A DNA stretch of 64,000 nucleotides from Maricaulis sp965242785 (GCA_965242785.1 CBDETA010000004.1:1426001-1490000), one strand, 5' to 3'; numbered from the stretch's first letter, positions 30,275 to 39,604 are shown. Notes: generated by a model not told the origin, from the letters alone. Numbers and translations: made by a program.

Positions 30275-33200
30275 TCAGGCGAGTTCCTCGCGTGCGGGTT
30301 GGGCCACAGGGCCTGTCTTGCCGCCCAGGAAGCCCCGGACGATGCGCAAGAGGGCCGGAAGCACCAGCAGGGTCAGCAAGGTGGAGGAGGTGATGCCGCC
30401 GATGACCACGGTGGCCAGCGGACGCTGGACCTCCGCACCGGCACCCACATTGAAGGCCATCGGCACGAAACCGAGACTGGCCACCAGTGCCGTCATCAGC
30501 ACCGGGCGGAGACGGGTCAGCGCCCCCTCCCGGATCGCGGTCTCCAGCGGTTTGCCTTCATCCATCAGCGAGCGGATGAAGCTTACCAGGACGACCCCGT
30601 TCAGCACCGCCACCCCGGACAGGGCGATAAAGCCCACTCCGGCCGAGATCGACAGGGGCAAGTCCCGCAGGAGCAGCGCCGCGATCCCGCCAGTCAGCGC
30701 CAGAGGCACGCCGGAGAAGACCACGGCCGCATCCGCCACCGAGCGGAACAGGGCCAGCAGGAGGAGGAAGATCATGGCCAGGGCAACCGGCACGACGAGG
30801 CTGAGCCGGTTGGCGGCGGAGATCAGCTGCTCGAATGTGCCGCCATACTCCACCCAATAGCCCGCAGGCACGTCGGCCTCATTGCGGACCAGTTCCTGAA
30901 CCTCCGTCACGAAGGAACCCAGATCGCGGCCGCGAACATTGGCGGTGACGACAATGCGCCGTTTGCCATTCTCGCGGCTGATCTGGTTGGGGCCGATGAT
31001 CAGCTCGATATCGGCCAGTTCGCGCAGCGGGATGGTCTCCACGCGGCCGTCTTCCGTCGCCGGAAGGGGAACGTTGAGCCGCTCCAGAAGCGCGACATTG
31101 GTCCGCAAATCCTCCGGCAGGCGGACGATGACATCGAACCGCCGGTCGCCTTCGAAGATTTGTCCGGCCCGCGTCCCGGCGAGGGAGGTGCGGATCACGG
31201 ACTGCACGTCATCGACGGACAGGCCGTATCGGGCCAGCGCCTCGCGGCGGGGCACGATCTGCATCATGGGAAGACCGGTGGCCTGTTCCAGGGAAATGTC
31301 CCGGGCACCCTCGACCTGTCCCATCAACCCTTCGATCCGCTCGCCGATGGCCAGCAATTCGTTCAGGTCATCACCGAACACTTTCACCGCGACGTCCGCC
31401 CGCACACCGGAGAGAAGTTCATTGAACCGCATCTCGATGGGCTGGGTGAATTCATAGCGATTGCCCGGCACCTGCTGGACCGCCTCATTGAGCTGGGCGA
31501 CCAGGTCCTCACGGGGCAGACGCGGATCGGGCCAGTCCTCACGCGGATGCAGGAGAATGAAAGTGTCTGCCACGCTGGGGGGCATCGGGTCGGTGGCCAC
31601 ATCGGCGGTGCCGATCTTGGACACGATCCGCTCGATCTGCGGGAAGTCCCGCAGTTGTTCCTCCAGATGGGTCTGCATCTCCAGCGCCTGGCTGAGACTG
31701 GTGCCGGGAATGCGCAGGGCGTGCAGGGCGATATCGCCTTCCTCAAGCTGCGGAATGAATTCCGAGCCCATGCGGGAGGCCGCCAACCCGGCCACGCCCA
31801 CCAGGGCCACGGCCCCGGCGACGACCACCCAGCGCAGTTTCAGCGCCATGCCCAGAACCGGGGCATAGAGCCTGGCGGCACCGCGCATCAGGATGTTCGG
31901 CTTTTCCTGCACCTTGCCCGAGACGATCATCGCAACCGCAGCCGGGACGAAGGTCAGGGAAAGGATCATCGCCGAGGTCAGGGCGAAAACCACGGTGAAG
32001 GCCATCGGGTGGAACATTTTCCCTTCCACGCCGGTCAGGGCGAAGATCGGGACATAGACCAGGGTGATGATCAGCACACCGAAGAGCGAGGGACGGATCA
32101 CTTCGGCGGCAGCCTCGGCGGTTTCCTTGAAGCGCTCCTCACGGGTCAGGAGACGGCCATATTCATGCTGCCGCAGACCGAGCCGCCTCAGGCAGTTCTC
32201 GATGATGATCACGGCCCCGTCGACGATCAGACCGAAGTCCAGCGCCCCCAGGCTCATCAGATTGCCGGAGACCCGGTTCTCCACCATGCCGGTGATGGTC
32301 ATCAGCATGGAGAGTGGGATGACCAGCGCCGTCAGGATGGCCGCACGGACATTGCCGAGCAGGATGAAGAGGACGACGATGACCAGCAACGCGCCTTCCA
32401 CGAGGTTCTTCTCGACGGTCTCGATGGTGCGGTCGACCAGTTCGGTCCGGTTGTAGATCGCATCGGCCCTGATGCCTAAAGGCAGGGCTTCGGCGGCCTC
32501 TTCCAGACGGATGGCCACATCATGGGCTACCTGGCGGCTGTTCTCGCCCATCAGCATGAAGACCGTTCCCAGAACAACCTCACGGCCATTCTCCGTGGCA
32601 GCCCCGGTGCGAAGCTCTTGCCCCAGGATCACATCGGCCACATCCCGGATCAGGATGGGCTGGCCATTGCGATTGGTGATGACGGCCGCTTCCAGATCAG
32701 CGATGGAACCGGCCTGCCCTGCCGAGCGGATCAGCAACTGCTCGCCATTGTGTTCCACGTAACCCGCGCCGGTATTGGCATTGTTGCGTGTCAGGGCGTC
32801 GACCACATCGTCCAGCGTCAGCCCGTAGGCGGCCAGCTGGTCCGGATAAGGGGTGACATGATACTGGCGGACATAGCCGCCGATTGTGTTCACCTCGACC
32901 ACGCCGGGTGTGCGCAGGAGCTGCGGACGGATGACCCAGTCCTGCAGTGTGCGCAGGTCTTCGGCTGTCCAATCCGACCCGTCATCGCGTGTGGCGCCTG
33001 GCTCGATCTCCAGCGTATACATGAAGATCTCGCCCAGGCCCGTGGCGATGGGCCCCATTTCCGGGGTCACGCCTTCGGGCAGCTGGTCACGGACGGCCTG
33101 CAGCCGCTCATTCACCAATTGCCGTGCGAAATAGATGTCGGTCCCATCCTGGAAGACCACCGTGACCTGGGACAGGCCATAGCGGGAAACCGAGCGGGTA

Positions 33201-33442
33201 TAGTCCAGGCCCGGAATGCCGGAGATGGCGGTTTCGATGGGGAAGGTAATCCTCTGTTCCGCTTCGAGCGGTGAGAAGCCTTCAGCCTCCGAATTGATCT
33301 GCACCTGGACATTGGTGATGTCCGGGGTCGCGTCAATCGGCAGTCGCTGGAAGTTCCACACCCCGAGCGCCCCGAGGGCAAGCACGAGGAAGAGAACCAG
33401 CCAGCGATAGCGGATCGACTGGTAGATAATCGATTTCAGCAT
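30275..33442 (-). CDS. czcA: Heavy-metal efflux RND permease, CzcA family
   Basis: 1055 aa, full length for the HME-RND family with 12 membrane spans and two large periplasmic domains. It begins MLKSIIYQSIRYRWLVLFLV; RLPIDATPDITNVQVQI is the porter-domain start. The TM4 motif DFGLIVDGAVIIIENC, with Asp residues in the CzcA arrangement (DFG...DGAV...EN), fits Zn/Co/Cd/Ni pumps rather than Cu/Ag CusA. Proton-driven export with CzcB and CzcC spans both membranes. It lies nine bases after czcB. Confidence 0.93.
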   Translation of the reverse strand: MLKSIIYQSIRYRWLVLFLVLALGALGVWNFQRLPIDATPDITNVQVQINSEAEGFSPLEAEQRITFPIETAISGIPGLDYTRSVSRYGLSQVTVVFQDGTDIYFARQLVNERLQAVRDQLPEGVTPEMGPIATGLGEIFMYTLEIEPGATRDDGSDWTAEDLRTLQDWVIRPQLLRTPGVVEVNTIGGYVRQYHVTPYPDQLAAYGLTLDDVVDALTRNNANTGAGYVEHNGEQLLIRSAGQAGSIADLEAAVITNRNGQPILIRDVADVILGQELRTGAATENGREVVLGTVFMLMGENSRQVAHDVAIRLEEAAEALPLGIRADAIYNRTELVDRTIETVEKNLVEGALLVIVVLFILLGNVRAAILTALVIPLSMLMTITGMVENRVSGNLMSLGALDFGLIVDGAVIIIENCLRRLGLRQHEYGRLLTREERFKETAEAAAEVIRPSLFGVLIITLVYVPIFALTGVEGKMFHPMAFTVVFALTSAMILSLTFVPAAVAMIVSGKVQEKPNILMRGAARLYAPVLGMALKLRWVVVAGAVALVGVAGLAASRMGSEFIPQLEEGDIALHALRIPGTSLSQALEMQTHLEEQLRDFPQIERIVSKIGTADVATDPMPPSVADTFILLHPREDWPDPRLPREDLVAQLNEAVQQVPGNRYEFTQPIEMRFNELLSGVRADVAVKVFGDDLNELLAIGERIEGLMGQVEGARDISLEQATGLPMMQIVPRREALARYGLSVDDVQSVIRTSLAGTRAGQIFEGDRRFDVIVRLPEDLRTNVALLERLNVPLPATEDGRVETIPLRELADIELIIGPNQISRENGKRRIVVTANVRGRDLGSFVTEVQELVRNEADVPAGYWVEYGGTFEQLISAANRLSLVVPVALAMIFLLLLALFRSVADAAVVFSGVPLALTGGIAALLLRDLPLSISAGVGFIALSGVAVLNGVVLVSFIRSLMDEGKPLETAIREGALTRLRPVLMTALVASLGFVPMAFNVGAGAEVQRPLATVVIGGITSSTLLTLLVLPALLRIVRGFLGGKTGPVAQPAREELA

Positions 33443-33451
33443 GATCCGCTC

Positions 33452-34705
33452 CTAGTGGTCGTGGCTCGCGCCGGACTTCATGACATCCGCCGTGATCAGG
33501 AAGGCGTTCTCGCTGACATAGGTCACACCCGGATCGATCCCGCCCAGGACTTCCGTCCATTCCGGCGTCTGGCGGCCCAGGTCCAGCATACGGACCTCAT
33601 AGGTGTCCCCAACCTGGGCATAGACGACGGTGAAGTCGCGGAAGCGCTGCAGGGCATCCGTGCGGACCGCCAGCGGCACATCGAATTCACCCACCTCGAT
33701 GCGGGCGCGGATGCGTTCACCGGGACGCCATTGGCCATCCTCATTGGGGATTTCCACATGGGCGATGGCGCGCTGGCTGGTCGGATCGACCATCGGGGAG
33801 AGGAATTCGATCTCGCTCTCCACGCTGCGTCCGCCGTCAAAGCTGGTCACACGAACAGGCCGGCCGTTCGTCACAGCGCCCAGGTCTCCGGGATAGATGA
33901 AGAGTTCGGCATGCAGTTGCGAAGGGTCTGCGACGACATAGAGCGGGTCATTGCCGGTCGGTCCGTTCAGTGTGGCCCTGCGTTCCACCACGACACCGCT
34001 GATCGGCGAGGTGACGGAATAGGTTTGCAGACTGTCAGTGGCCGTGATGCGAGCCAGGGTCTGACCGGCCTCGACGCGATCCCCGATGCTGGCATTGAGG
34101 GCGACGACACGCCCCGGCAGCCAGCCCCGCAGCTCGGCGCGGCCTTCCGGCATCAGCTCGATCTCGCCATAGACTTCGACGGTCTCGTCCAGCGTCGCCG
34201 GACCGGTGACGGATACGGCAATGCCGCCCGCTTCGGCCTGTTCTGCTGAGATCGTGGTGCGACCTTCATAGGATTGGTACTGCCAGCGCCCGTTCACGCC
34301 CGGCATGGAGGCCGTTACCGCCACATCGAAGGAGTGGGGTTCGGTCACCACGCCATCACCGCGCAGGAAGTCGTCCTGGGGGGTGAAGGCAAAGCGGTCG
34401 ATCTGTCCGCCCAGACGCGTCAGTTCGATGGTCGCATTGACGCGCGAGGGATCAACCGGCTGTCCGTTGAGATAGGGGAAGAGGCGGAACTCTGGATCGA
34501 CCCCGTCCTCGAAAATGGTGAGTTCCAGAGCGAAATCACCCTGGCGCAGCATGCGGCCGCGATGCGGTCCACGCTCATACTCTTCGGCGGCGGCTTCACC
34601 ATGGCCACCCCCGCCGGAAGCTTCCGGGGTGCTGGGGGAACAGGCCATCAGCACAAGTGCCGTGGAGCCGCACAGGGCGGCCGTGAACATGTTTCGATTG
34701 GTCAT
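33452..34705 (-). CDS. czcB: Efflux RND periplasmic adaptor, CzcB family
   Basis: 417 aa. A lipoprotein signal (ALVLMACSPS, Cys ~22) anchors it in the inner membrane. An extra N-terminal domain (PHRGRMLRQGDFALELTIFE) is typical of CzcB-type adaptors. Then come the barrel-sandwich halves (PEGRAELRGWLPGRVV, VEAGQTLARITATDS, SPISGVVVERRATLNG) and beta-barrel domains. His residues near the N-terminus (GGGHGEAA) and at the very end (GASHDH) may bind metal. It couples CzcA to CzcC; its start overlaps the stop of czcC by 4 bases. Confidence 0.92.
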   Translation of the reverse strand: MTNRNMFTAALCGSTALVLMACSPSTPEASGGGGHGEAAAEEYERGPHRGRMLRQGDFALELTIFEDGVDPEFRLFPYLNGQPVDPSRVNATIELTRLGGQIDRFAFTPQDDFLRGDGVVTEPHSFDVAVTASMPGVNGRWQYQSYEGRTTISAEQAEAGGIAVSVTGPATLDETVEVYGEIELMPEGRAELRGWLPGRVVALNASIGDRVEAGQTLARITATDSLQTYSVTSPISGVVVERRATLNGPTGNDPLYVVADPSQLHAELFIYPGDLGAVTNGRPVRVTSFDGGRSVESEIEFLSPMVDPTSQRAIAHVEIPNEDGQWRPGERIRARIEVGEFDVPLAVRTDALQRFRDFTVVYAQVGDTYEVRMLDLGRQTPEWTEVLGGIDPGVTYVSENAFLITADVMKSGASHDH

Positions 34706-35970
34706 TGCTGGTCTCCCATGCCCTGCGGCATGTTCGGGCTGCCGCCGGTCAGGCGCCGCAGCTGGATGTCGGACTGGTGGATGGCAAACAGGGCATCGAC
34801 CGAGCGCAACCGCGCATCGATCAGGGCCTGCTGCACGTCATAGATTTCCAGGAAGGAGAAACTGCCCCGGGCGAAGCCGGTCTGAGCTTGTTCCAGAGCG
34901 GTCTGCAGGGGCGGGATCACTGTCTCCTCCAGGGCCGCCAATTCCCCGGCTGCGGCCTGACGGCGCAGGATCAGGGCCTGGACCTGGCGCTGGACGACCC
35001 GTTCGCGGGCGGCCAGATCGGCATCGATGGCTGCCGCTTCGGATCGGGCCGAGGCGATATTGGCCTGATTGGCATTCCACACCTGCAGCGGGATGGAGAA
35101 TCGAACCCCCAGCGCCACATCATTGGAGGATTGGAAGTGACGCAGCTCCAGACCGACATTGGCATCCGGTACAGCGCGGGCCAGCTCCAGACCGATCTCG
35201 GCATCACTGCGGGCTCTCTGGGCGCGCAGGAGGGCAATCTCAGGCGTGTCCCGGTCGGCCGGACCCGCACCCAGAATGCCCGGTGACAGGAAGCTCTGCG
35301 TGTCCACCGTGAAATCCGGCAGGCCGCCCCAATAGGAAGCCAGGATGGTGGCGCTGGTCGCGACACGGCGTTGGGCCAGTCCGGCCTCGATCCGGGCTTC
35401 GGCCAGGCGGGCCTCGATCCGGTCACGCGCCATGCGCGGATCACGGGCGGCCTGCACGCGACGGTCGACAATTGCGGCCAGGGCTTCCAGCGAAGCAATC
35501 CGGTCTTCGGCGATGGCATGACGCATGCGCTCGGCCTGGGTGTCGAGATAGGCCAGTTCGACCTGTTGCATCAGATCGCGCCGGGCGATCTCGGCCTCTG
35601 CGACCCGAAGGTCGCGGTCCCGTTCGGCCAGGGTGGAACGGGCTTCGCGGTCACCACCCCGTTCCCAGGGCTGCATGACGCCGACGGCCGCTTCCGCTTC
35701 GTTGAAGAGATTGCGGTCGCCGGTTCCCAGCACGCCTTCGGAGGTAAAATCCAGGGTCGGATTGGGCCGCCGCGCCGCACCGTCAATGCGCTGCGCACTG
35801 GCATCGATACGGGCATCGGCAGCGGTGAGTTCAGGGGCTTCGGCGAGGGCTCGCGCCAAGGCTTCGTCCAGGCTCAGCGTGGACGGCTGAGCGCTCTGGG
35901 CCACCGCACACACGGGGGCCACGAGGATTTGCATCGCGGCCAGCGCGAGCAAACATGATGAGGTTCGCAT
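34702..35970 (-). CDS. czcC: Outer-membrane efflux channel, CzcC (TolC superfamily)
   Basis: 422 aa. A signal peptide ends near VCAVAQSA. Two internally similar helical halves carry the outer-membrane-efflux pattern: TLSLDEALARALAEAPEL in the first, and GVRFSIPLQVWNANQANIA and YDVQQALIDARLRSVDAL in the second. It forms the trimeric outer-membrane duct of the metal pump. It follows the His-rich gene by 64 bases and overlaps czcB (ATGA), so all are likely one transcript. Confidence 0.9.
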   Translation of the reverse strand: MRTSSCLLALAAMQILVAPVCAVAQSAQPSTLSLDEALARALAEAPELTAADARIDASAQRIDGAARRPNPTLDFTSEGVLGTGDRNLFNEAEAAVGVMQPWERGGDREARSTLAERDRDLRVAEAEIARRDLMQQVELAYLDTQAERMRHAIAEDRIASLEALAAIVDRRVQAARDPRMARDRIEARLAEARIEAGLAQRRVATSATILASYWGGLPDFTVDTQSFLSPGILGAGPADRDTPEIALLRAQRARSDAEIGLELARAVPDANVGLELRHFQSSNDVALGVRFSIPLQVWNANQANIASARSEAAAIDADLAARERVVQRQVQALILRRQAAAGELAALEETVIPPLQTALEQAQTGFARGSFSFLEIYDVQQALIDARLRSVDALFAIHQSDIQLRRLTGGSPNMPQGMGDQQ

Positions 35971-36034
35971 GGAGAATAGTCCTGTAAACGAAAAGCAACG
36001 TGCAGCCAGCAGGGCCGGCCGCCGGTATCAGTCG

Positions 36035-36424
36035 TTACAGGCTCGGTCTGGGAGGACGGCGCAGCCCGTCCAATCCGGGGTCTGGTTCGGGCGCAGAGTT
36101 GCTCAGGGACCGCGCAGGTCCGGCTATATGGATCGGATGCAGGCCCATGACCGCAGATAACGGCGCGCCATCCATGTGGACATGGGCATGCAGGATCACA
36201 TCCCCGCTCTCGTCCGCATCGACATCCGCCACCTTGCGCATCTTGGCCAGATCAATCTCGCGATCCGATCCCCGGTGATGATGCGCGTCCTCATGATCAT
36301 GATCGACCGCCACATCCGTGTGATGATGCTCCGCCCCGACCTCATGCGCATGCGCCTCCGTCCCGGACACAGGTCCGAGCCAGGCCAGCATGGCAATCAG
36401 CAGGAATGTCAGAGCGTGCCGCAT
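36035..36424 (-). CDS. His-rich periplasmic metal-binding protein
   Basis: 129 aa from ATG 36424 (GGGGAG upstream). A signal peptide (TFLLIAMLAWLGPVSGTEA) is followed by a histidine-dense stretch (HAHEVGAEHHHTDVAVDHDH, then EDAHHHRG) and an Asp-rich turn (VADVDADESGD) with HAHVHMD. It is first in the metal operon and probably buffers Zn/Co/Ni in the periplasm, passing it to the pump. Composition and context support this; no named family is certain. Confidence 0.75.
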   Translation of the reverse strand: MRHALTFLLIAMLAWLGPVSGTEAHAHEVGAEHHHTDVAVDHDHEDAHHHRGSDREIDLAKMRKVADVDADESGDVILHAHVHMDGAPLSAVMGLHPIHIAGPARSLSNSAPEPDPGLDGLRRPPRPSL

Positions 36425-36452
36425 GGCTCCCCGAGCGGATAACGAGTTGCCA

Positions 36453-36481
36453 TTAGTGCCGCCATGAGCGCAAGGGGTCAA
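36453..36481 (-). promoter_or_regulatory. Weak promoter candidate for the metal operon
   Basis: On the minus strand, TTGACC (36481-36476) is separated by 17 bases from CACTAA (36458-36453), 29 bases before the first ATG. The -35 is good, the -10 poor. No regulator gene lies in the island, so control must come from elsewhere. The rest of 36,482-36,685 shows no gene. Confidence 0.3.
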
Positions 36482-36685
36482 GAATGGTGACCGCTCAGGA
36501 CCTGTGCCAGGGTCGGGATGTGCCTGCACATTGCTGTGAGGTGCGTACTGTGCCGGGTGGTTATGCCGCGGGAACTGTCACGCAAAATCGCGAAGTCTGA
36601 CTGTCGTGTCGTTTCTCACCGACCTGAAAGGACCGGGTCGTTCAAGCGGTTGGGTGGATGCGACGATTTGACGTAAGGCGTTCGC

Positions 36686-36711
36686 TTCAAGTCTCTCCCT
36701 CGCCACCATTT
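36686..36711 (+). repeat. Second tRNA-Met 3'-end copy: right boundary of the metal island
   Basis: TTCAAGTCTCTCC and following bases to CCATTT are identical over 26 bases to 28146-28171: T loop, T-stem 3' strand, acceptor 3' strand, CCA and three T. The base before and the base after differ, so the repeat ends exactly there. Upstream has no tRNA sequence. It marks a second crossover in the same tRNA gene, this time in the T arm. Confidence 0.8.
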
Positions 36712-36916
36712 ATTTCCCTTTGATCTCACGGTAACTCGCTGCGCTCGCACCTCCGATGGGGCGGCGCATCAAGCGCCGACGCGCGGTCGCGCTTGCGGAC
36801 CCGTTGGGTCCGGGGGCTCGTCCTTGCGACAAATGCGCACCGCGGCCGGGTGTCGCGATGACAGGCGCGTTTGAGGGATTAAATAGGGGGCTCACAACCC
36901 CGGAGGGCCTGGCCCC
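36712..36916. other. Non-coding spacer at the chromosome junction
   Basis: GC-rich sequence with short inverted repeats (GCGCCGACGCGCGG, CCCGTTGGGTCCGGGGG) and no credible gene. It leads into the 36,917 gene, whose GGAGGG lies at about 36,901. Confidence 0.5.
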
Positions 36917-37171
36917 ATGTCGCGTACCACTTTTCTTTTGTTGGGGGTCGTCCTTCTGGCCCTTCTGGCCAGCGGGCTCTATCTCGGCTTCGGCTTTGCC
37001 AACATGCCCCGGGTGCACATGGGTGTGCATGGCTGGATCGCGCTGGGTCTGGGCACGGTGCTGAGCATCGTGGTGGGCGGTGGCCTGTCGGCCATCCTGA
37101 TCATCTCGCGCCGGCGCGGCTATGACGAGGCTGCCCATGACGTGTTTCGCCAGAGTGAACCGGAAGACTAG
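36917..37171 (+). CDS. Small two-TM membrane protein, unknown
   Basis: 84 aa. Two spans (TTFLLLGVVLLALLASGLYL and GWIALGLGTVLSIVVGGGLS, running into AILIIS) and a charged end (RRRGYDEAAHDVFRQSEPED). GGAGGG precedes it at a slightly long distance. Its TAG stop overlaps the TAG of the convergent hydroxylase gene through a shared CTAG. Probably a conserved chromosomal gene of unknown function. Confidence 0.65.
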   Translation: MSRTTFLLLGVVLLALLASGLYLGFGFANMPRVHMGVHGWIALGLGTVLSIVVGGGLSAILIISRRRGYDEAAHDVFRQSEPED

Positions 37172-37983
37172 GCTGCGGGTTTTGGTCCTGTTGATGCGGT
37201 GCGGGCCACCGTTCGGGCGAATTCGGCGTGATAATCCGGATGCTCCGTGCCCATCCAGCGATCCCACCAGGTGAAGTACAGGCCGAAATTCCAGCCGGCC
37301 CGGGCATGATGCAGGTCGTGATGGGTGACGGTGGTCATCCAGTCGAACATCGGGCGCCCGTCGCGGGTGGCCGGGAATATCTCGTAGCCGCTGTGCCCGA
37401 TGGCATTGCGGAAGATCTGGTGCAGGCCCCAGACAAAGGCGGCCAGTCCCGGCACCGGCAGGATCAGGAACATCACCGGCAGATAGAGCGCGTGGATGAA
37501 GGCTTCGCCGGTGTTGAAGGCGTAGGCGGTCCAGGGTGTCGGATTATTGGACTTGTGGTGCAGGCTGTGCAGCGCCTTGTAGAAACGCGGCCGGTGCATC
37601 AGCCGATGGGTCCAGTAGAACCAGGCGTCATGGCCGATAATGAGAATGGCCAGGCTGATCGCGAACCAGATCCAGCCCCGTTCCGACACATCCATGTAGA
37701 GCTGGCTGTGTCCGGTGTGGATGGGAACCAGAATGGCCAGTCCGACGATCGAGTAGACCAGGATGGATCGCAGGGAGGCGGGAATTTCGCGCTGCAACTG
37801 ACGCCAGTGGGGACGCGTGTCGCGGATGCGGCGTCGCCTCAGCCAGGCGGTCAGGGCCGAATTGACCAGCAGATAGACCAGGCCCGCGGCGATGAGATAG
37901 CGGGCCAGATCGCTGAAGAACATGCCGGGAATGCCGGCCAGGGCGGCGAGAAGGGCTTCCGGCAAGGGCGCAGTCTGGAACAT
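37168..37983 (-). CDS. Sterol desaturase / fatty acid hydroxylase family membrane protein
   Basis: 271 aa, membrane-embedded. The di-iron His clusters are present: HDAWFYWTHRLMH, KALHSLHHKS, and THHDLHH with an intervening GHSGYE. This superfamily hydroxylates or desaturates lipids, carotenoids or sterols; the substrate cannot be read from sequence. It is in the same orientation as the AraC-type regulator 128 bases upstream, which may control it. Confidence 0.88.
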   Translation of the reverse strand: MFQTAPLPEALLAALAGIPGMFFSDLARYLIAAGLVYLLVNSALTAWLRRRRIRDTRPHWRQLQREIPASLRSILVYSIVGLAILVPIHTGHSQLYMDVSERGWIWFAISLAILIIGHDAWFYWTHRLMHRPRFYKALHSLHHKSNNPTPWTAYAFNTGEAFIHALYLPVMFLILPVPGLAAFVWGLHQIFRNAIGHSGYEIFPATRDGRPMFDWMTTVTHHDLHHARAGWNFGLYFTWWDRWMGTEHPDYHAEFARTVARTASTGPKPAA

Positions 37984-38111
37984 GGAATAACTCCGTGGCG
38001 ATGACGGAGTGGGATTAGCCCTTGTTGGTTCGCGTCGTCTGCGCGCGGGCGAAAATGCGAAGAAACCTTCGATCGCGCGCAGGGAATTTCGGAATCGATG
38101 GGCCTGCCGGG

Positions 38112-39167
38112 CTATTTCGCGGCCAGCGCCTGGCGCCGGAACAGGGTGGGTGTGGTGCCGGTCTCGGCGCGGAAGGCCCGATTGAACGGCGCGATCGAAC
38201 CATAGCCCAGGTCCAGCGCCAGGGTGAGAACCTGATCATGGGCACGATCCGGGTCCGCCAGCAGGCGCTTGGCTTCGGCGAGGCGGTGGGTGTTGAGAAA
38301 GGCGGAAAAATTCCGGTAGCCCAAGCCCTGGTTGATGATCCGTCTGAGACGGTGTTCCCGGGTTCCGAGATGCTGGGCAAGCAGGCCCACGGTCAGGCCG
38401 GGCTCGCGGTAGAGGCCCTCTGCCATGGCCGCTTCCAGCCGCCGGGCGAGTGGCCGGTCTTCCGGCGCCAGCGCCGAAACCCGGTCTGTGCCGGGCCGTT
38501 GCGGGGCCTGTTCGGCGCTGAACAGGTCGGTGGGTGCGGCGATCAGCCAGCCGGTGAAGCCCAGCGACAGCGCCAGCAGGGTGAAGCCATGCACCGGAAA
38601 CACCCAGGCCGGCAGGCCGGACTGGGCATAGCGCATTTCCAGCGCCGATATGGCGATGCCCAGAATGGCAACGAGAATGGCAAAGGCGATGCGGAATTTG
38701 CGCCGGCGTTCGATGAGGTCGTCACCCCAGTCGCGCAGGGCCAGAACGGCGGCGTGGACCATCAGGCCGATATTGATCAGTTGCCAGCTGCTGGCCGAGA
38801 GGATGGCAAACAGGCTGTCGGGCGGCATCAGGAAATTGCCCGAGGCGCACAGCACGACCGCGGACAGGGGCAGCCAGCGCCACCAGTGCCAGCTGAAACG
38901 GGTGTCGAACAGGGCTGTGGTGAACCACCAGAAGAACACCCCGGTCGGGATCGCCAGGATGTTCATCACGGGGTTGAGCGGTCCCATCGCGGCGGCGATC
39001 GGGTTGGACGACAACAGGGCGTAGCAGGCGACGCCGACGGCAAACAGGATGCCCAGCCGCGCAGCGAGGCTGTGCCGGGCGTCGCGCAGGAAGAGCAGGG
39101 CCAGTACCACGGCGAGACCGGAGGTCGCGCCGCGGGCCAGGATGTCAAGAATCTCGATCGTGCTCAT
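38112..39167 (-). CDS. AraC-family regulator with membrane-spanning N-terminus
   Basis: 351 aa from ATG 39167 (AGGAG upstream). About seven hydrophobic spans in residues 1-215 (GLAVVLALLFLRDA, LGILFAVGVACYALLSS and others) form a sensor-like domain. The C-terminal ~100 residues are an AraC HTH pair (VGLLAQHLGTREHRLRRIIN, AEAKRLLADPD, LALDLGYGSIAPFNRAFRA, ETGTTPTLFRR). Membrane-bound AraC proteins of this plan are common in marine proteobacteria. A signal from the membrane probably controls nearby genes such as the hydroxylase. Confidence 0.85.
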   Translation of the reverse strand: MSTIEILDILARGATSGLAVVLALLFLRDARHSLAARLGILFAVGVACYALLSSNPIAAAMGPLNPVMNILAIPTGVFFWWFTTALFDTRFSWHWWRWLPLSAVVLCASGNFLMPPDSLFAILSASSWQLINIGLMVHAAVLALRDWGDDLIERRRKFRIAFAILVAILGIAISALEMRYAQSGLPAWVFPVHGFTLLALSLGFTGWLIAAPTDLFSAEQAPQRPGTDRVSALAPEDRPLARRLEAAMAEGLYREPGLTVGLLAQHLGTREHRLRRIINQGLGYRNFSAFLNTHRLAEAKRLLADPDRAHDQVLTLALDLGYGSIAPFNRAFRAETGTTPTLFRRQALAAK

Positions 39168-39492
39168 GGCGCTCCTGCGGGTGAACGGCCGCCGTCCGGG
39201 TGGCGTTATCGCAGCTTGCCTGGCGAACGGAAAGCGGGGCGCGGGCATGGACTGCCTGCAGGCAGGCATCACCGGAGGCGCTGACGGCGCGGCCCAGCGT
39301 GTCGCGGATACACAGCCGCGTGCCCTGGGCGGCCATGGCGCCGTGCCGGTTGGCGCGGCGGCAAACGGTTCTCACCCGTTGTTCCAGCCGGTCGAGGCGG
39401 GTCTGGGCAGTATCTTCCGTCAGGACCGGTGATGAGTGGGGCGGCAACAGGACAAGGGTGAGGGCGGCGAGGGCGCCGGGGAGACATGCCAT
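39145..39492 (-). CDS. Small secreted protein, UrcA-like
   Basis: 115 aa with a signal peptide (ALAALTLVLLPPHSS). The mature part has an UrcA-like spacing of Cys and Arg/Ala (RLDRLEQRVRTVCRRANRH, TRLCIRDTLGRAV, DACLQAVHARA). The family is periplasmic with unknown role. It overlaps the start of the AraC gene by 23 bases, so they may be co-transcribed. Confidence 0.5.
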   Translation of the reverse strand: MACLPGALAALTLVLLPPHSSPVLTEDTAQTRLDRLEQRVRTVCRRANRHGAMAAQGTRLCIRDTLGRAVSASGDACLQAVHARAPLSVRQASCDNATRTAAVHPQERHEHDRDS

Positions 39493-39604
39493 TTCGACCT
39501 CCGTGGTTGGCAGGTCGATGGGTGGCAGGTGAGGGGCCTGTCGTCTGCGCGAATTCGAAATCGCGCAAACTCCTCCAGTCCGGCGGAGCCTGTTTCAGAG
39601 GCGA

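Noticed and set aside
30203..32479. Long plus-strand ORF of 758 codons
   Set aside because: It lies antisense to czcA, is rich in Gln, His, Asp and Gly as expected from the reverse of GC-biased coding, and matches no protein pattern.
36475..36540. MerR-type operator before the metal operon
   Set aside because: MerR promoters have a 19-20 base spacer with dyad symmetry; none is seen and no regulator gene is present.
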